Below are positions 38,685-47,642 of a stretch of 64,000 bases of DNA, piece by piece (the stretch's first letter is position 1; every line of letters starts with the position of its first letter). Made by a program: the position numbers and the translations under genes. The notes under the pieces are model-generated. The model was not told where the DNA came from and did no database searches. It saw nothing but the letters and a program-made list of their open reading frames with translations. The DNA comes from Zoogloea oleivorans (GTDB lineage Bacteria > Pseudomonadota > Gammaproteobacteria > Burkholderiales > Rhodocyclaceae), in the NCBI RefSeq assembly GCF_008107625.1, contig NZ_SDKK01000010.1:62001-126000 (forward strand), in the 5' to 3' direction.

Positions 38685-39890
38685 ATGACCGCCTTTCGCT
38701 ACCGTGCGCTCGACAACGCCGGCAAGGAATCCGCCGGCGTCCTCGAAGCCGACACCGGCAAGGCCGCCCGCGGCCTGCTGCGCGAGCGCGGCCTGTTTCC
38801 GCTCGAAGTCGCCAGCGTCACCCAGGGCAGCGCCGGCAGCAAGTCGGTGCGCCGCAAGCTGCGCGACGCCGATCTCACCCTCTTGACCCGCCAGTGGGCC
38901 ACCCTGCTGGCCTCCGGCCTGACCGTCGAGCAAGCCCTCGCCGCCCTCATCGAACAGGCCGAAACCGAAGCCACCCGCCAGTTGCTGGCCGGCGTGCGCT
39001 CAGAGATCCTCGCCGGCTACAGCCTGCGCGCGGCCCTCGACCGTTACCCGCAGGCCTTCTCCACGCTGTACCGGGCCTCGGTGGCGGCCGGTGAAAAATC
39101 CGGCGAGCTGGCCAAGGTCATGAACCAGCTGGCCGACTACCTCGACCGCAGCCACGCCCTGCGCACCAAGACCCTGCAGGCCCTGCTCTACCCGGCCATC
39201 GTCGCCAGCGTCGCGCTGCTGGTCATCGTCGGCCTGATGACCTACGTGGTACCGCAAGTCATCTCGGTCTTCCAGCAGGGCAAGCAGACCCTGCCCTTCC
39301 TCACCCGCGCGCTGATCGTCGTCAGTGCCCTGCTGCGCGAATGGGGCTGGCTGGCTGCGCTGCTCCTCATTGGCGCCGTCTTCACTGCCCGCGCCGCCCT
39401 GCGCGACATCCACGTCAAGCGCCGCTGGGACGCCTGGCTGCTCGGCCTGCCCTTCCTCGGCCGGCATCTGCGCACCCTCGACGCCACCCGTTTCGCCAGC
39501 ACCCTGTCCATCCTCGCCGGCAGCGGCGTGCCCCTGCTCGCCGCCCTCGACGCCGGCCGCCAGGTCATCAGCCGCCTGCCTCTGGCCGACGCGGTAGGCA
39601 TCGCTGCCGAACGCGTCCGCGAAGGCCAACCGCTGTCCAAGGCCCTCGGTGCCAGCCGCCAGTTTCCGCCGCTCTTGATCCACATGCTGGCCAACGGCGA
39701 AGCCACCGGGCGCATCGACGAACTCCTCGATCGGGCCGCCAAGCTCCAGCAGGCCGAACTCGAAAACCGCACCGCCACGCTCACCGCGCTGCTCGAACCC
39801 ATCCTGCTCCTCGCCATGGGCGGCTTCGTGCTGCTCATCGTGATGGCCGTGATGCAGCCGATCATCGACATGAACACCCTGATGAAATAA
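38685..39890 (+). CDS. gspF: type II secretion inner-membrane platform protein GspF
   Basis: This 401-residue protein has two repeated T2SSF domains and three membrane segments, the first near TLQALLYPAIVASVALLVIVGLMTYVVP and the last at ILLLAMGGFVLLIVMAVMQPI. It begins with FRYRALDNAGKESAG, the usual GspF opening. GspF is the polytopic core of the inner-membrane platform and contacts GspE and GspL. The gap to gspE is 22 nt and to gspG 9 nt, so it remains within the operon. Confidence 0.96.
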   Translation: MTAFRYRALDNAGKESAGVLEADTGKAARGLLRERGLFPLEVASVTQGSAGSKSVRRKLRDADLTLLTRQWATLLASGLTVEQALAALIEQAETEATRQLLAGVRSEILAGYSLRAALDRYPQAFSTLYRASVAAGEKSGELAKVMNQLADYLDRSHALRTKTLQALLYPAIVASVALLVIVGLMTYVVPQVISVFQQGKQTLPFLTRALIVVSALLREWGWLAALLLIGAVFTARAALRDIHVKRRWDAWLLGLPFLGRHLRTLDATRFASTLSILAGSGVPLLAALDAGRQVISRLPLADAVGIAAERVREGQPLSKALGASRQFPPLLIHMLANGEATGRIDELLDRAAKLQQAELENRTATLTALLEPILLLAMGGFVLLIVMAVMQPIIDMNTLMK

Positions 39891-39899
39891 GGAAGAACC

Positions 39900-40328
39900 A
39901 TGCGCAACACACCTCGCCGCAGCCGCGGCTTCACCCTGATCGAAGTGATGGTCGTGATCGTCATCCTCGGCGTACTCGCCGCCCTGGTGGTGCCCAAGGT
40001 CATGAGCCGCCCGGACGAAGCGCGGGTCGTCGCCGCCAAGCAGGACATCTCCGCCGTCATGCAGGCGCTCAAGCTCTACAAGCTCGACAACCGCCGCTAC
40101 CCCAGCGCCGAGCAGGGCCTGCAGGCTCTCGTCACCAAGCCCACCGCCGCGCCGGTGCCCGACAACTGGAAGTCCTACCTCGACAAGCTGCCCATGGACC
40201 CGTGGGGCAAGCCCTACCAGTACGTGATCCCCGGCCTCAAGGGCGAAGTGGACGTGATGAGCTTCGGCGCCGACAGCGTCTCCGGCGGAGAAGGCTTCGA
40301 CGCCGACATCGGCTCCTGGAGCCTCTGA
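39900..40328 (+). CDS. gspG: type II secretion major pseudopilin GspG
   Basis: This 142-residue pseudopilin has the prepilin cleavage site RG/FTLIEVMVVIVILGVLAALVVPKVM, with cleavage after Gly10 and Glu at mature position 5. The C-terminal region has KLYKLDNRRYPSAEQGLQALV and the conserved calcium-site loop near LPMDPWGKPYQY. It is the main subunit of the pseudopilus piston. A prepilin peptidase (GspO/PilD) is needed for processing and is not encoded in this window, so it must act from elsewhere. Confidence 0.97.
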   Translation: MRNTPRRSRGFTLIEVMVVIVILGVLAALVVPKVMSRPDEARVVAAKQDISAVMQALKLYKLDNRRYPSAEQGLQALVTKPTAAPVPDNWKSYLDKLPMDPWGKPYQYVIPGLKGEVDVMSFGADSVSGGEGFDADIGSWSL

Positions 40329-40334
40329 GCCTCA

Positions 40335-40835
40335 ATGCTTCGGCCCCGCCATCCCGCCCACCGCAACGCCGGCTTCACCCTGATCGAAATCATGGTGGTG
40401 CTGGTGATCATGGGCGTGATGGCCACCGGCATCAGCATCGGCCTCGACAGCCTGCGCGGCCGGGATGCCGACCAGGCCCTCAGGCGCCTGCGCCTGGTCC
40501 TCGAAGCCACCGCCGACCGGGCCATCGTGCGCGGCCGGCCGATCGCCATCGAACTGCTGCCCGACGGCTACCGCTTCTCGGCCCTCGATCCGGACGACAA
40601 CTGGCGGCCCCTCAACGATCCGCCGGTGTTCACCGAACGCACCCTGCCCGGCGGCCTGTCGTGGGCCGGCCTGCGCCTCGACGGCCAGATCGAAGCCACC
40701 AGCCCGCGCCTGCAATTCGGCAGTCAGACCCCCGAATACGAACTGCGCGTCGCCACCCCCACCGGCGAAGCACGCCTGCGCGGCAAGGCCAATGGCGAGG
40801 TCATCCTCGACATGCCGGGGCGCATCTCTTCATGA
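40335..40835 (+). CDS. gspH: type II secretion minor pseudopilin GspH
   Basis: This 166-residue minor pseudopilin has the processing site AG/FTLIEIMVVLVIMGVMATGISI and a beta-rich C-terminal domain. Its position between gspG and gspI, and the region ALRRLRLVLEATADRAIVRGRPIAIEL, match GspH. It contributes to the pseudopilus tip. The stop overlaps the ATG of gspI. Confidence 0.92.
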   Translation: MLRPRHPAHRNAGFTLIEIMVVLVIMGVMATGISIGLDSLRGRDADQALRRLRLVLEATADRAIVRGRPIAIELLPDGYRFSALDPDDNWRPLNDPPVFTERTLPGGLSWAGLRLDGQIEATSPRLQFGSQTPEYELRVATPTGEARLRGKANGEVILDMPGRISS

Positions 40836-41206
40836 TGCGCCGGGCGCGCGGCTTCACGCTGCTGGAAACCCTCGTCGCCCTGGCCATCCTGGCCATCGCC
40901 CTGAGCGCCGCCTTTCGCGCCATGGGCGTCACCGCCCAGTCGTCCGCCGAACTGCGCGAGCGCCTGATCGGCGACTGGGTCGCTGAAAACCGCCTGGCCG
41001 AACTGCGCGCCACCCAGGCCTGGCCCGCTCCCGGCACCAGCGAAGGCAGCGCCGACCAGGCCGGGCGCACCTACCGCTGGCGCGAGGAGGTCAAGAGCAC
41101 CGCCAACCCGCTGTTCCGCCGGGTGGACGTGAGCGTCTACAGCGAGGCCTCGGACGCACACGCCATCGCCCGCCTCAGCGGCTACGTGGCCCGGCCGCTG
41201 CAATGA
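40832..41206 (+). CDS. gspI: type II secretion minor pseudopilin GspI
   Basis: This 124-residue minor pseudopilin carries RG/FTLLETLVALAILAIALSAAF and the family pattern WVAENRLAELR. It helps start pseudopilus assembly together with GspJ and GspK. The start is an ATGATG pair at 40832 and 40835, either of which may be used, and it overlaps the gspH stop. Its own stop overlaps the gspJ start. Confidence 0.93.
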   Translation: MMRRARGFTLLETLVALAILAIALSAAFRAMGVTAQSSAELRERLIGDWVAENRLAELRATQAWPAPGTSEGSADQAGRTYRWREEVKSTANPLFRRVDVSVYSEASDAHAIARLSGYVARPLQ

Positions 41207-41793
41207 CCCGCCGCAGCACACGCCAGCGCGGCCTGACCCTCATTGAGCTGATGGTCGCCCTGACCATTTTCGCCATCCTCGGCGTGCTGTCCTACCGCGC
41301 CCTGGCCGAAATCAGCACCAGCCGCGCCCGCCTCGAAGAGAACTTCGTGCGCTGGCGCGCCATCGGCCGCACCCTGCAGCGTATCGACACCGACCTGCTG
41401 CAGGCGGTCTCCCCCGCCGACCAGCGCACCACAGACACACCGACCACAAACACCGCCCCGGCGATGATCCTCGGACGCGCCGCCAGCGGGGGGGGCCCGG
41501 AATTCCAGTTCCTGCGCCTCGACGACACCCGCGGGGTACGCCGAGTCGGCTTCCGCCTTGTCGACGGCCATCTCGAATGGCTGCGCTGGAGCGGCCGCGA
41601 CGCCATCGGCCAGCCCACCGCCGAACCGCTGCTCGACAACGTCCGCGACCTGCGCTGGCGCTTCCTGCAAAAGAACATCCGCCTCGACGCCTGGCCTCCA
41701 TCCGACCGCCGCAACGCCCTGCCCGACGCAGTGATCCTCGAAATCGACCTGCCCGACACAGGCACCATCACGCGCATGATTTCCCTCCGCTGA
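41203..41793 (+). CDS. gspJ: type II secretion minor pseudopilin GspJ
   Basis: This 196-residue minor pseudopilin has RG/LTLIELMVALTIFAILGVLSYRALAEI, with Leu in place of the usual Phe at mature position 1, and the typical GspJ segment WRAIGRTLQRIDTDLLQAV. It joins GspI and GspK at the pseudopilus tip. The genes on either side overlap it by a few bases. Confidence 0.93.
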   Translation: MTRRSTRQRGLTLIELMVALTIFAILGVLSYRALAEISTSRARLEENFVRWRAIGRTLQRIDTDLLQAVSPADQRTTDTPTTNTAPAMILGRAASGGGPEFQFLRLDDTRGVRRVGFRLVDGHLEWLRWSGRDAIGQPTAEPLLDNVRDLRWRFLQKNIRLDAWPPSDRRNALPDAVILEIDLPDTGTITRMISLR

Positions 41794-42758
41794 TGCAGCC
41801 CCGACGCCCGTCCCACGCCCCTCCATCGCGCCGCCAGAAAGGCGCGGCGGTGATCCTCGCCCTGCTCACGGTCACCCTCGTCGCCGGCCTCGCCGCCGCG
41901 GCCGTCGGTGATCTCGGCGTGGCGATGGACCAGATCATCGGCCGCCACGACCAGGCCCAGGCCCGCCAACTGGCCCGCGGCGCCGTGGACTGGGCCCGCA
42001 ACGTGCTGGCCGAGGACGCCCGCACCACCCAGGTCGATCATCTGGGCGAAGCGTGGGCTGTCAAGGTGCCACCGACCCCGGTGGAAGAAGGCGAAGTCAG
42101 CGGCGAACTGCAGGATCTTTCCGGGCGCATCAACCTCAACAACCTGGTCCAGGCCGACGGCCCCAACCTGCTGGAACTCGAACAGTTCCGCCGCCTCCTC
42201 AGTCTGGTCGGCATCGGTGAAGCGGAGGCCCTCAACCTCAGCGCAGCGCTGCTCGACTGGCTCGACACCAATGACACGCCGCGCCTGCCAGGGGGGGCCG
42301 AATCGTCCTGGTACGGCGCCCAGACGCCGGCCCGCCGACCCGCCAACGGCCCCCTCGTGGCCGTTTCCGAACTGACCCAGGTACGCGGCTTCAGCCCCGA
42401 CCTGGTGGCCCGCCTGAGCCCCTTCGTCTCCACCCTGCCGGTCGGCACTGCCAGCACCCGGGTCAACGTCAACACCGCCCCCGCCGAAGTGCTCGCCGCC
42501 GCCGTGGCCGGCCTCACCCTCGACGCCGCCCGAGTCCTGATCGTTCAGCGCAACCGGGCCTGGTTCAAGGACGTGGCCGATTTCAGCGCCCGCCTGCCCG
42601 CTTCCGACGTCGCCCCCGACACCACCACTCTGGCCACCACCAGCACCTACTTCCTGGCTACCGGGCGGGCCCGCTTCGGCGTGTCCATGGTGCGCATGGA
42701 AGTGCTGCTGGACCGCAGCCAGAACTGGCCCACCATCGTTTGGCAGAAACTGTTATGA
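41793..42758 (+). CDS. gspK: type II secretion large minor pseudopilin GspK
   Basis: This 321-residue protein is GspK, the atypical large pseudopilin. Its processing site is KG/AAVILALLTVTLVAG and, as usual for GspK, it lacks the Glu at mature position 5. The body includes LSGRINLNNLV, and VNVNTAPAEVLAAAVAGL resembles the helix-hairpin-helix-like part of the family. GspK caps the pseudopilus tip. The frame is open upstream of 41793 inside gspJ, but the ATG at 41793 overlaps the gspJ stop (TGATG) and gives the right N-terminus. Confidence 0.94.
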   Translation: MQPRRPSHAPPSRRQKGAAVILALLTVTLVAGLAAAAVGDLGVAMDQIIGRHDQAQARQLARGAVDWARNVLAEDARTTQVDHLGEAWAVKVPPTPVEEGEVSGELQDLSGRINLNNLVQADGPNLLELEQFRRLLSLVGIGEAEALNLSAALLDWLDTNDTPRLPGGAESSWYGAQTPARRPANGPLVAVSELTQVRGFSPDLVARLSPFVSTLPVGTASTRVNVNTAPAEVLAAAVAGLTLDAARVLIVQRNRAWFKDVADFSARLPASDVAPDTTTLATTSTYFLATGRARFGVSMVRMEVLLDRSQNWPTIVWQKLL

Positions 42759-43972
42759 CCCGCCTCCTCCTCGCCATCGACGAACAATGGCCAACCCGGC
42801 CAGACTGCCCGTGGGTGCTCCTCGGGCCTGACGACCAACGCATTGAAGAAGGCCATTCCGAGCCTCGCCACTGGCCGGCCGCCGCCGAGTGCGAAGTCGT
42901 CCTCACCGGCCCCCAGTGCCTGTGGCTCGAAGTCCCGCTGCCACGCAGCGCCCGCCGCGACCTGCCGCGCCTCCTGGCCTACGCCCTCGAAGACCGGCTG
43001 CTCAAGGACCCGGACACCCAGCACCTGACCGTCAGCCACCGCCGTCCGGCCGATGACGGCGAGCGCGACCTGGCTGGCGTGCTGATCATCGCCCGTGACC
43101 GTCTGCGCAACCTGATCGCCCAGCTCACCGCCATCGGCCGCCCGCCCCGCCGCGTGGTGGCCGAAGTGCAGACGGCGCCAGCCGGCCCCGACGCCTGGCA
43201 GCTCAGCCTGTCAGCTGGCGGCGCCATCCTGCGCAGCGGACCGAACAGCGGCCTGGTCCTCGACAACGACATCCTCATCCCGCTGCTGGCCCAGCAGGCC
43301 GCCACCTCGCGTGCCGCCAACACGGCACCGGCCCATATCGAAGTACACAGCGCTCCCGGCACGCCAGCCCCCGATCTGGCCATCCTGCACAGCGAAACCG
43401 GCACGCCCGTGCAAGCCGGCAGCCCCTACCTGTGGTGGCAGGGCGCCGACCGCAAGGCCGCCAACCTGCTGCAGGGCGAGTTTGCCGATCGCACCCGCGG
43501 CAGTTCCTGGATCGGCAACCTGCGTCCGGCGCTCATCCTCGGCGGTAGTGCGCTGGCCGTCTGGCTGCTCGTCAATGTCGGCGAAGTGGTGTGGCTCAAG
43601 CAGCACCTCGGCAGCGTCGGCGAACGTATCGAACGGGTCTATCGCAGCAGTTTCCCCAACGCACCGGTGGTTGCCCCGGCAGCCCAGATGCGCCAGCAGC
43701 TCAACCTCGAACGGGCCCGCCATGGCCTCCTGCGCGACGACGACGCCCTCGCCCTGATGGCCCAGGCCGCCGAGGCCCTCGGCACCGACGCGGCCAGCGG
43801 CATCGTCGCCCTGCGCTACGAAGACGGTCGCCTCGACCTGACCCTCAGCGGCCCCGCCGCCACCCGCGCCGAAGCCATCGTCGGCCTGCTGAGCAGTCGC
43901 GGCCTGCTCGCCAACCTGCGTCAGGACGGCACCACCACCCACCTCCTCCTGCGTCAGGAGAATCTGCAATGA
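42755..43972 (+). CDS. gspL: type II secretion protein GspL
   Basis: This 405-residue bitopic protein has an N-terminal cytoplasmic actin-like domain (LLAIDEQWPTRPD at the start; LPRLLAYALEDRLLKDPD later), a single membrane segment near LRPALILGGSALAVWLLVNVGEV, and a small periplasmic ferredoxin-like domain. GspL anchors GspE to the membrane and binds GspM. It starts with an ATG overlapping the gspK stop and ends overlapping gspM. Sequence conservation in this family is low, so the call leans partly on gene order. Confidence 0.92.
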   Translation: MTRLLLAIDEQWPTRPDCPWVLLGPDDQRIEEGHSEPRHWPAAAECEVVLTGPQCLWLEVPLPRSARRDLPRLLAYALEDRLLKDPDTQHLTVSHRRPADDGERDLAGVLIIARDRLRNLIAQLTAIGRPPRRVVAEVQTAPAGPDAWQLSLSAGGAILRSGPNSGLVLDNDILIPLLAQQAATSRAANTAPAHIEVHSAPGTPAPDLAILHSETGTPVQAGSPYLWWQGADRKAANLLQGEFADRTRGSSWIGNLRPALILGGSALAVWLLVNVGEVVWLKQHLGSVGERIERVYRSSFPNAPVVAPAAQMRQQLNLERARHGLLRDDDALALMAQAAEALGTDAASGIVALRYEDGRLDLTLSGPAATRAEAIVGLLSSRGLLANLRQDGTTTHLLLRQENLQ

Positions 43973-44478
43973 GCACCGCCCAAACCGTCACCGGCCAGTC
44001 CCCCCTCGCCCGTCTGGTGCAGTCCTGGCAGGCCATCAGCCCGCGCGAACGCCGACTGGTGCTGATGGCCGCCACCGTCGTCGGTATCGGCATCGTGCTC
44101 ACCACCCTCGACTGGAGCCGCAACGAACGCATCCGCCTCGGCCGTGCCGTGCCGCGGGCCGAAGCCCAACTTGAGCAAGTGCAGGAATCGGCCACCGAAA
44201 TCACCCGTCTGCGCGCCCAACCGGCGCCCCAGCGCCCGGCCGCCACCGCCCTCCTCGACATGGCCCAGGCCAGCGCCAAAAGCCGGGGGCTGGCGCTCAG
44301 CATCCAGAGCGGCGGCGAAGGTCTGCACGTAAAGGGTCAGGCCGGCTTCGACGATCTCATCGCCTGGCTCGCCGCCGTCCAGCACGATCAGGGCCTGCGC
44401 GTGCTGCGCATGGAGCTGCAGCAACAAGGCGTGCAGGCCAGCATCGACGCCGTTCTGGCCCTTCCCGCGGCCCCCTGA
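43969..44478 (+). CDS. gspM: type II secretion protein GspM
   Basis: This 169-residue protein has a short cytoplasmic N-terminus with the motif ISPRERRLVLMAATVVGIGIVLTTL as its single membrane segment and a periplasmic ferredoxin-like domain (GLALSIQSGGEGLHVKGQAGFDDLIAWLAAV). GspM partners GspL in the inner-membrane platform. The frame is open upstream, overlapping gspL, but the ATG at 43969 in an ATGA overlap is the clear start. Confidence 0.92.
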   Translation: MSTAQTVTGQSPLARLVQSWQAISPRERRLVLMAATVVGIGIVLTTLDWSRNERIRLGRAVPRAEAQLEQVQESATEITRLRAQPAPQRPAATALLDMAQASAKSRGLALSIQSGGEGLHVKGQAGFDDLIAWLAAVQHDQGLRVLRMELQQQGVQASIDAVLALPAAP

Positions 44479-44484
44479 ACCGCC

Positions 44485-45237
44485 ATGCTGAAGAAGCTCC
44501 TGCTCTTTCTGTGCCTGACCCTCGCACTGCTGATCGCCAAGGCGCCAGCCAGCCTCCTTGACGGCCTTGTCGCCCACTTCACCAGCGACGCCCTGCGCCT
44601 GCAGCAGGCCGAAGGCAGCCTGTGGCATGGCCGTGGCGTACTGGCCAGCCGGGATGCCGGCGGACGCAGCCTGAGCCCGTGGCTGCCGCTGGCCTGGGAT
44701 TTCGACGCCGCAGCCCTCAGGCACCTGGCGGTGGCCTGGCATTTCTCCAGCAGCGGCACCCCGGTCGGTACGGTGGAGGCCGGCATCCAGGGCCTGAGCG
44801 TCTCGCAGTTTTCCCTCCACGCCCCGGCCAACACCGCCCTTTCACCCATTCCGCACCCGGTGGCGCGGGCCGGCTGGCAGGGTGACCTGACCATCGAATC
44901 GCCCCGCTGGCACTGCCCGCCCGACGGCAAGTGCAGCGGCGAAGCCCGCCTGCTGTGGCGCGGCGCGCGCAGCGCCCTGTTTCCGGGGCGCCAGTTCGGC
45001 GACTACGACATCCGCCTCAGCGCCCAGGCCGGCCACCTTCGCTACAGCGTGCACACCCTGACCGGCGAAGTCATCGTCAATGGTCAGGGCGAAGCCCCCT
45101 ACGGCCAGACGCCACGCTTCGACGGCACCATCAGCGGCGAGCCGACCTTTCTCGGCCGCCTGCCCGCCATTGCCGGCGGTGCCGCACGTCCCACCGGCCG
45201 GGCTGGCCAGTTCGAAATCCACTGGCCGCCGCGCTGA
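44485..45237 (+). CDS. gspN: type II secretion protein GspN
   Basis: This 250-residue protein has an N-terminal signal or anchor (LLLFLCLTLALLIAKAPASLL) and a beta-rich periplasmic domain with the family features LQQAEGSLWHGRG and WHFSSSGTPVGTVEAGI. GspN is an accessory subunit found in only some type II systems and its exact role is unclear. It ends the operon; the gap to the transaldolase gene is 82 nt. Confidence 0.88.
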   Translation: MLKKLLLFLCLTLALLIAKAPASLLDGLVAHFTSDALRLQQAEGSLWHGRGVLASRDAGGRSLSPWLPLAWDFDAAALRHLAVAWHFSSSGTPVGTVEAGIQGLSVSQFSLHAPANTALSPIPHPVARAGWQGDLTIESPRWHCPPDGKCSGEARLLWRGARSALFPGRQFGDYDIRLSAQAGHLRYSVHTLTGEVIVNGQGEAPYGQTPRFDGTISGEPTFLGRLPAIAGGAARPTGRAGQFEIHWPPR

Positions 45238-45319
45238 GCACCATCCCTTTCATCTGCCCACCGATTCCGCCAGAATGGCGACATCATTCCCACTCACCGT
45301 CACGCCGAAGCCCGCCTCC

Positions 45320-46399
45320 ATGAATCCGATCCAAGCCGCCCGTGCCGCCGGCCAGCAAATCTGGCTCGACAACCTGTCCCGCTCCCTGATCAACGAAGGT
45401 CAGCTCGCCCGCCACATCGACAACGGCGTCGCCGGCGTCACCACCAATCCGGCGATCTTCCACAAGGCCATCGCCGAGGGGCAGGACTACCGCCCGGCCC
45501 TCGACGCCATGCGCGCCGAAAACCTGACGGCCGAGCAGCGCTACGAGCGCCTGGTGATCGAGGACGTGCAGCGTGCCTGCGACGTGATCCGCCCGGTATT
45601 TGACGCCAGCCAGGGCGACGCCGGCTACGTGAGCCTGGAAGTGTCGCCGGCCCTGTCCGACGACGAAGCCGGCACCGTTGCGGCCGCCCGTCGCCTCTCT
45701 GCGGCCGTGGCCCGCGACAACCTGCTGGTGAAGATTCCCGCCACCGCCGCCGGCGTACGCGCCATCGAAACCCTCACCGGCGAAGGCCTCAGCATCAACG
45801 TCACGCTGATGTTCTCCCTCGCCCACGTGGATGCGGTGGCCGGCGCCTACCAGCGCGGCCTCGAAAAGCTGGCCGCGGCCGGTGGCAACCTGTCGAAGGT
45901 GCGCTCGGTGGCCAGCGTCTTCCTGTCCCGCTGGGATACCCTGATCGACAAGCAGCTCGAAGAAATCGGCACCGAGGAAGCCCTCGACATGCGCGGCATC
46001 GCCGGCGTGGCCCTCGCCCGTCAAGCCTACCAGCGCTACCTGGCGCGCTTCCACGGCGCCGGCTTCGCACCGCTGGCCGAAAAGGGCGCACGCCCGCAGA
46101 GCATGCTGTGGGCCAGTACCGGCACCAAGAACCCGGCCTACTTCGACCTGATGTACGTCGAGCCGCTGATCGGGCCGGAAACGGTCAACACCCTGCCGGA
46201 TGCCACCCTCGCCGCCTTCGCCGACCACGGTGATGTCACGGAAAATCGCATTGTCGAAGATGTCGAAGCCGACGCCGCCCACATCGCCGCACTGGCCCGT
46301 CTCGGGCTCGACATGGACGTGCTTGGCGAACGCCTGCAGCAGGACGGCCTCGCCCAGTTCGCCACAGCCTTCGGCAAGCTGCTCGAACTGACCGCCTGA
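45320..46399 (+). CDS. tal: transaldolase
   Basis: This 359-residue enzyme transfers a dihydroxyacetone unit between sugar phosphates in the pentose phosphate pathway. The substrate-site segment GVTTNPAIFHKAI and the Schiff-base lysine in NLLVKIPATAAGVRAIETL are present, and WASTGTKNPAY follows later. The length is that of the longer bacterial transaldolases often encoded beside G6P metabolism genes. It is cytoplasmic and functionally unrelated to the preceding secretion operon. The frame is open to 45080, but family similarity begins at the ATG at 45320. A strong terminator follows. Confidence 0.95.
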   Translation: MNPIQAARAAGQQIWLDNLSRSLINEGQLARHIDNGVAGVTTNPAIFHKAIAEGQDYRPALDAMRAENLTAEQRYERLVIEDVQRACDVIRPVFDASQGDAGYVSLEVSPALSDDEAGTVAAARRLSAAVARDNLLVKIPATAAGVRAIETLTGEGLSINVTLMFSLAHVDAVAGAYQRGLEKLAAAGGNLSKVRSVASVFLSRWDTLIDKQLEEIGTEEALDMRGIAGVALARQAYQRYLARFHGAGFAPLAEKGARPQSMLWASTGTKNPAYFDLMYVEPLIGPETVNTLPDATLAAFADHGDVTENRIVEDVEADAAHIAALARLGLDMDVLGERLQQDGLAQFATAFGKLLELTA

Positions 46400-46420
46400 G
46401 CGATCTCTGCAGCAACGAGA

Positions 46421-46442
46421 AACGGCGCCTCGCGGCGCCGTT
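46421..46442 (+). terminator. rho-independent terminator after tal
   Basis: A 9-bp perfect stem, AACGGCGCC at 46421-46429 and GGCGCCGTT at 46434-46442, has a TCGC tetraloop and is followed by TTATATT. It sits 22 nt beyond the transaldolase stop. Confidence 0.85.
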
Positions 46443-46449
46443 TTATATT

Positions 46450-46479
46450 CCGTGGGTCGGACTTCAGTCCGACCCACGG
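46450..46479. repeat. perfect 30-bp palindrome, REP-like
   Basis: CCGTGGGTCGGACT at 46450-46463 is the exact inverse of AGTCCGACCCACGG at 46466-46479, with two bases between. It lies between the tal terminator and the stop of the convergent DUF192 gene. I see no other copy in the window. The core GTCGGACTTCAGTCCGAC resembles dispersed palindromic repeats of proteobacterial genomes, and it could also act as a bidirectional transcription barrier. Confidence 0.7.
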
Positions 46480-46482
46480 GCA

Positions 46483-46950
46483 CTACCTGGCCTGAGCGGC
46501 CAGGCGTTCCACACCGTTGATCTTCGTCCCCGCCGCCAGCCCCTTTTGCTTGAACCAGCCCAGGTTCATCTCCAGCGCAAAACGCGCCGGCTTGGCAGCA
46601 CAGTGGTTGTCTTCCGTCTGGGGCTGCATGTCCTCCACGTTGAGGATGCGTCCCTGCTCGTCCAGGAAGGCCACCGACAGGGGCAGCAGGGTGTTCCTCA
46701 TCCACATGCAGTGACGTTGCTGTTCGGTGAACACGAAGAGCATGCCGTGGTTCGCCGGCATGCTGCGACGCTGCATCAGCCCGACCATGCGATTTTCCTG
46801 GGTAGCGGCGACTTCCGCTTCGATGCGGTACATGCCGATGCTCAGTTCGGTCAGCGGCATCGGGCTGTCGGCGAGCACCGGAACGGCAGCCACGGCCAGC
46901 ACGCCGGCACAGACGACACGAAGGAACGGGGAAGAGAAAGTCAGGGCCAT
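46483..46950 (-). CDS. DUF192 family exported protein
   Basis: This 155-residue protein has a signal peptide (LRVVCAGVLAVAAVPVLADSP) and one DUF192 domain. The family pattern is clear: QENRMVGLMQRRSMPANHGMLFVF, then CMWMRNTLLPLSVAFLDEQGRI and a final NHCAAKPARFALEMNLGWF. DUF192 proteins are small beta-rich proteins of unknown function, periplasmic in proteobacteria. I use the ATG at 46950; an ATG at 46962 is also possible. It is downstream of rluE, with a 37-nt gap, on the same strand. Confidence 0.9.
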   Translation of the reverse strand: MALTFSSPFLRVVCAGVLAVAAVPVLADSPMPLTELSIGMYRIEAEVAATQENRMVGLMQRRSMPANHGMLFVFTEQQRHCMWMRNTLLPLSVAFLDEQGRILNVEDMQPQTEDNHCAAKPARFALEMNLGWFKQKGLAAGTKINGVERLAAQAR

Positions 46951-46987
46951 GAGGGAAACCATCGACAGAAGGAAAACCCGGGCGACG

Positions 46988-47575
46988 TTAACACGAATTG
47001 CGTCCACCGCGGGAGAGCGGCTTGCTTGTCGGCGCCGACGTTTCCTGCCAGTTGCCGGGCGACAAGCCTTCCAGCGTCCACTCGCCAATCTGCGCACGAA
47101 TCAGCCGCAGGGTCGGAAACCCCACCTTGGCGGTCATCCGCCGCACCTGGCGGTTCTTGCCCTCGCGCAGCACGATCTCGATCCAGCTGGTCGGAATCGA
47201 CTTGCGTTCGCGGATCGGCGGATGGCGCGGCCACAGCCAGGCCGGCTCGTCGATCAGGCGCGCCTCGCACGGCTTGGTGACGAAGTCGCCCAGATCGAGC
47301 CCACCGGCCCGCAAGCGGGCCAGCGCCACCTCGTCGGCACAGCCTTCGACCTGCACCACGTAGGTTTTGGGCAGCTTGTGCTGCGGATCGGCAATGCGCT
47401 TCTGCAGCAGCCCATCGTCGGTCAGCACCAGCAAACCCTCGCTGTCCGCATCGAGGCGGCCGGCGGCGTACACCCCGGGCACCGGGATGAATTCGGCGAG
47501 GGTCTGCTTGCCGGCCTCGCCGGTGAACTGGCACAGCACGCCGAAGGGTTTGTTGAACAGGATCAGTTTGCTCAC
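46988..47575 (-). CDS. rluE: 23S rRNA pseudouridine(2457) synthase
   Basis: This 195-residue protein belongs to the RsuA/RluE group. The catalytic Asp lies in [19 protein letters not shown], and the blocks [38 protein letters not shown] and [23 protein letters not shown] closely follow E. coli RluE. No S4 domain is present, as expected. It modifies a single uridine in domain V of 23S rRNA. I chose the GTG at 47575, which has GGAG seven bases upstream; no ATG in frame gives the right N-terminus. Confidence 0.93.
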   Translation of the reverse strand: MSKLILFNKPFGVLCQFTGEAGKQTLAEFIPVPGVYAAGRLDADSEGLLVLTDDGLLQKRIADPQHKLPKTYVVQVEGCADEVALARLRAGGLDLGDFVTKPCEARLIDEPAWLWPRHPPIRERKSIPTSWIEIVLREGKNRQVRRMTAKVGFPTLRLIRAQIGEWTLEGLSPGNWQETSAPTSKPLSRGGRNSC

Positions 47576-47594
47576 GGTACAGCTCCAGAAGCAA

Positions 47595-47619
47595 CAAACC
47601 CGCCTGGCGGGCGGGTTTG
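47595..47619 (-). terminator. rho-independent terminator after the desaturase gene
   Basis: A 10-bp perfect stem, CAAACCCGCC at 47595-47604 and GGCGGGTTTG at 47610-47619, is followed on the minus strand by TTGCTTCTGG. It stands just upstream of the rluE ribosome binding site and so separates the two genes. Confidence 0.75.
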
Positions 47620-47642
47620 CAGGGCAGGTCGTAAAACGGAAT

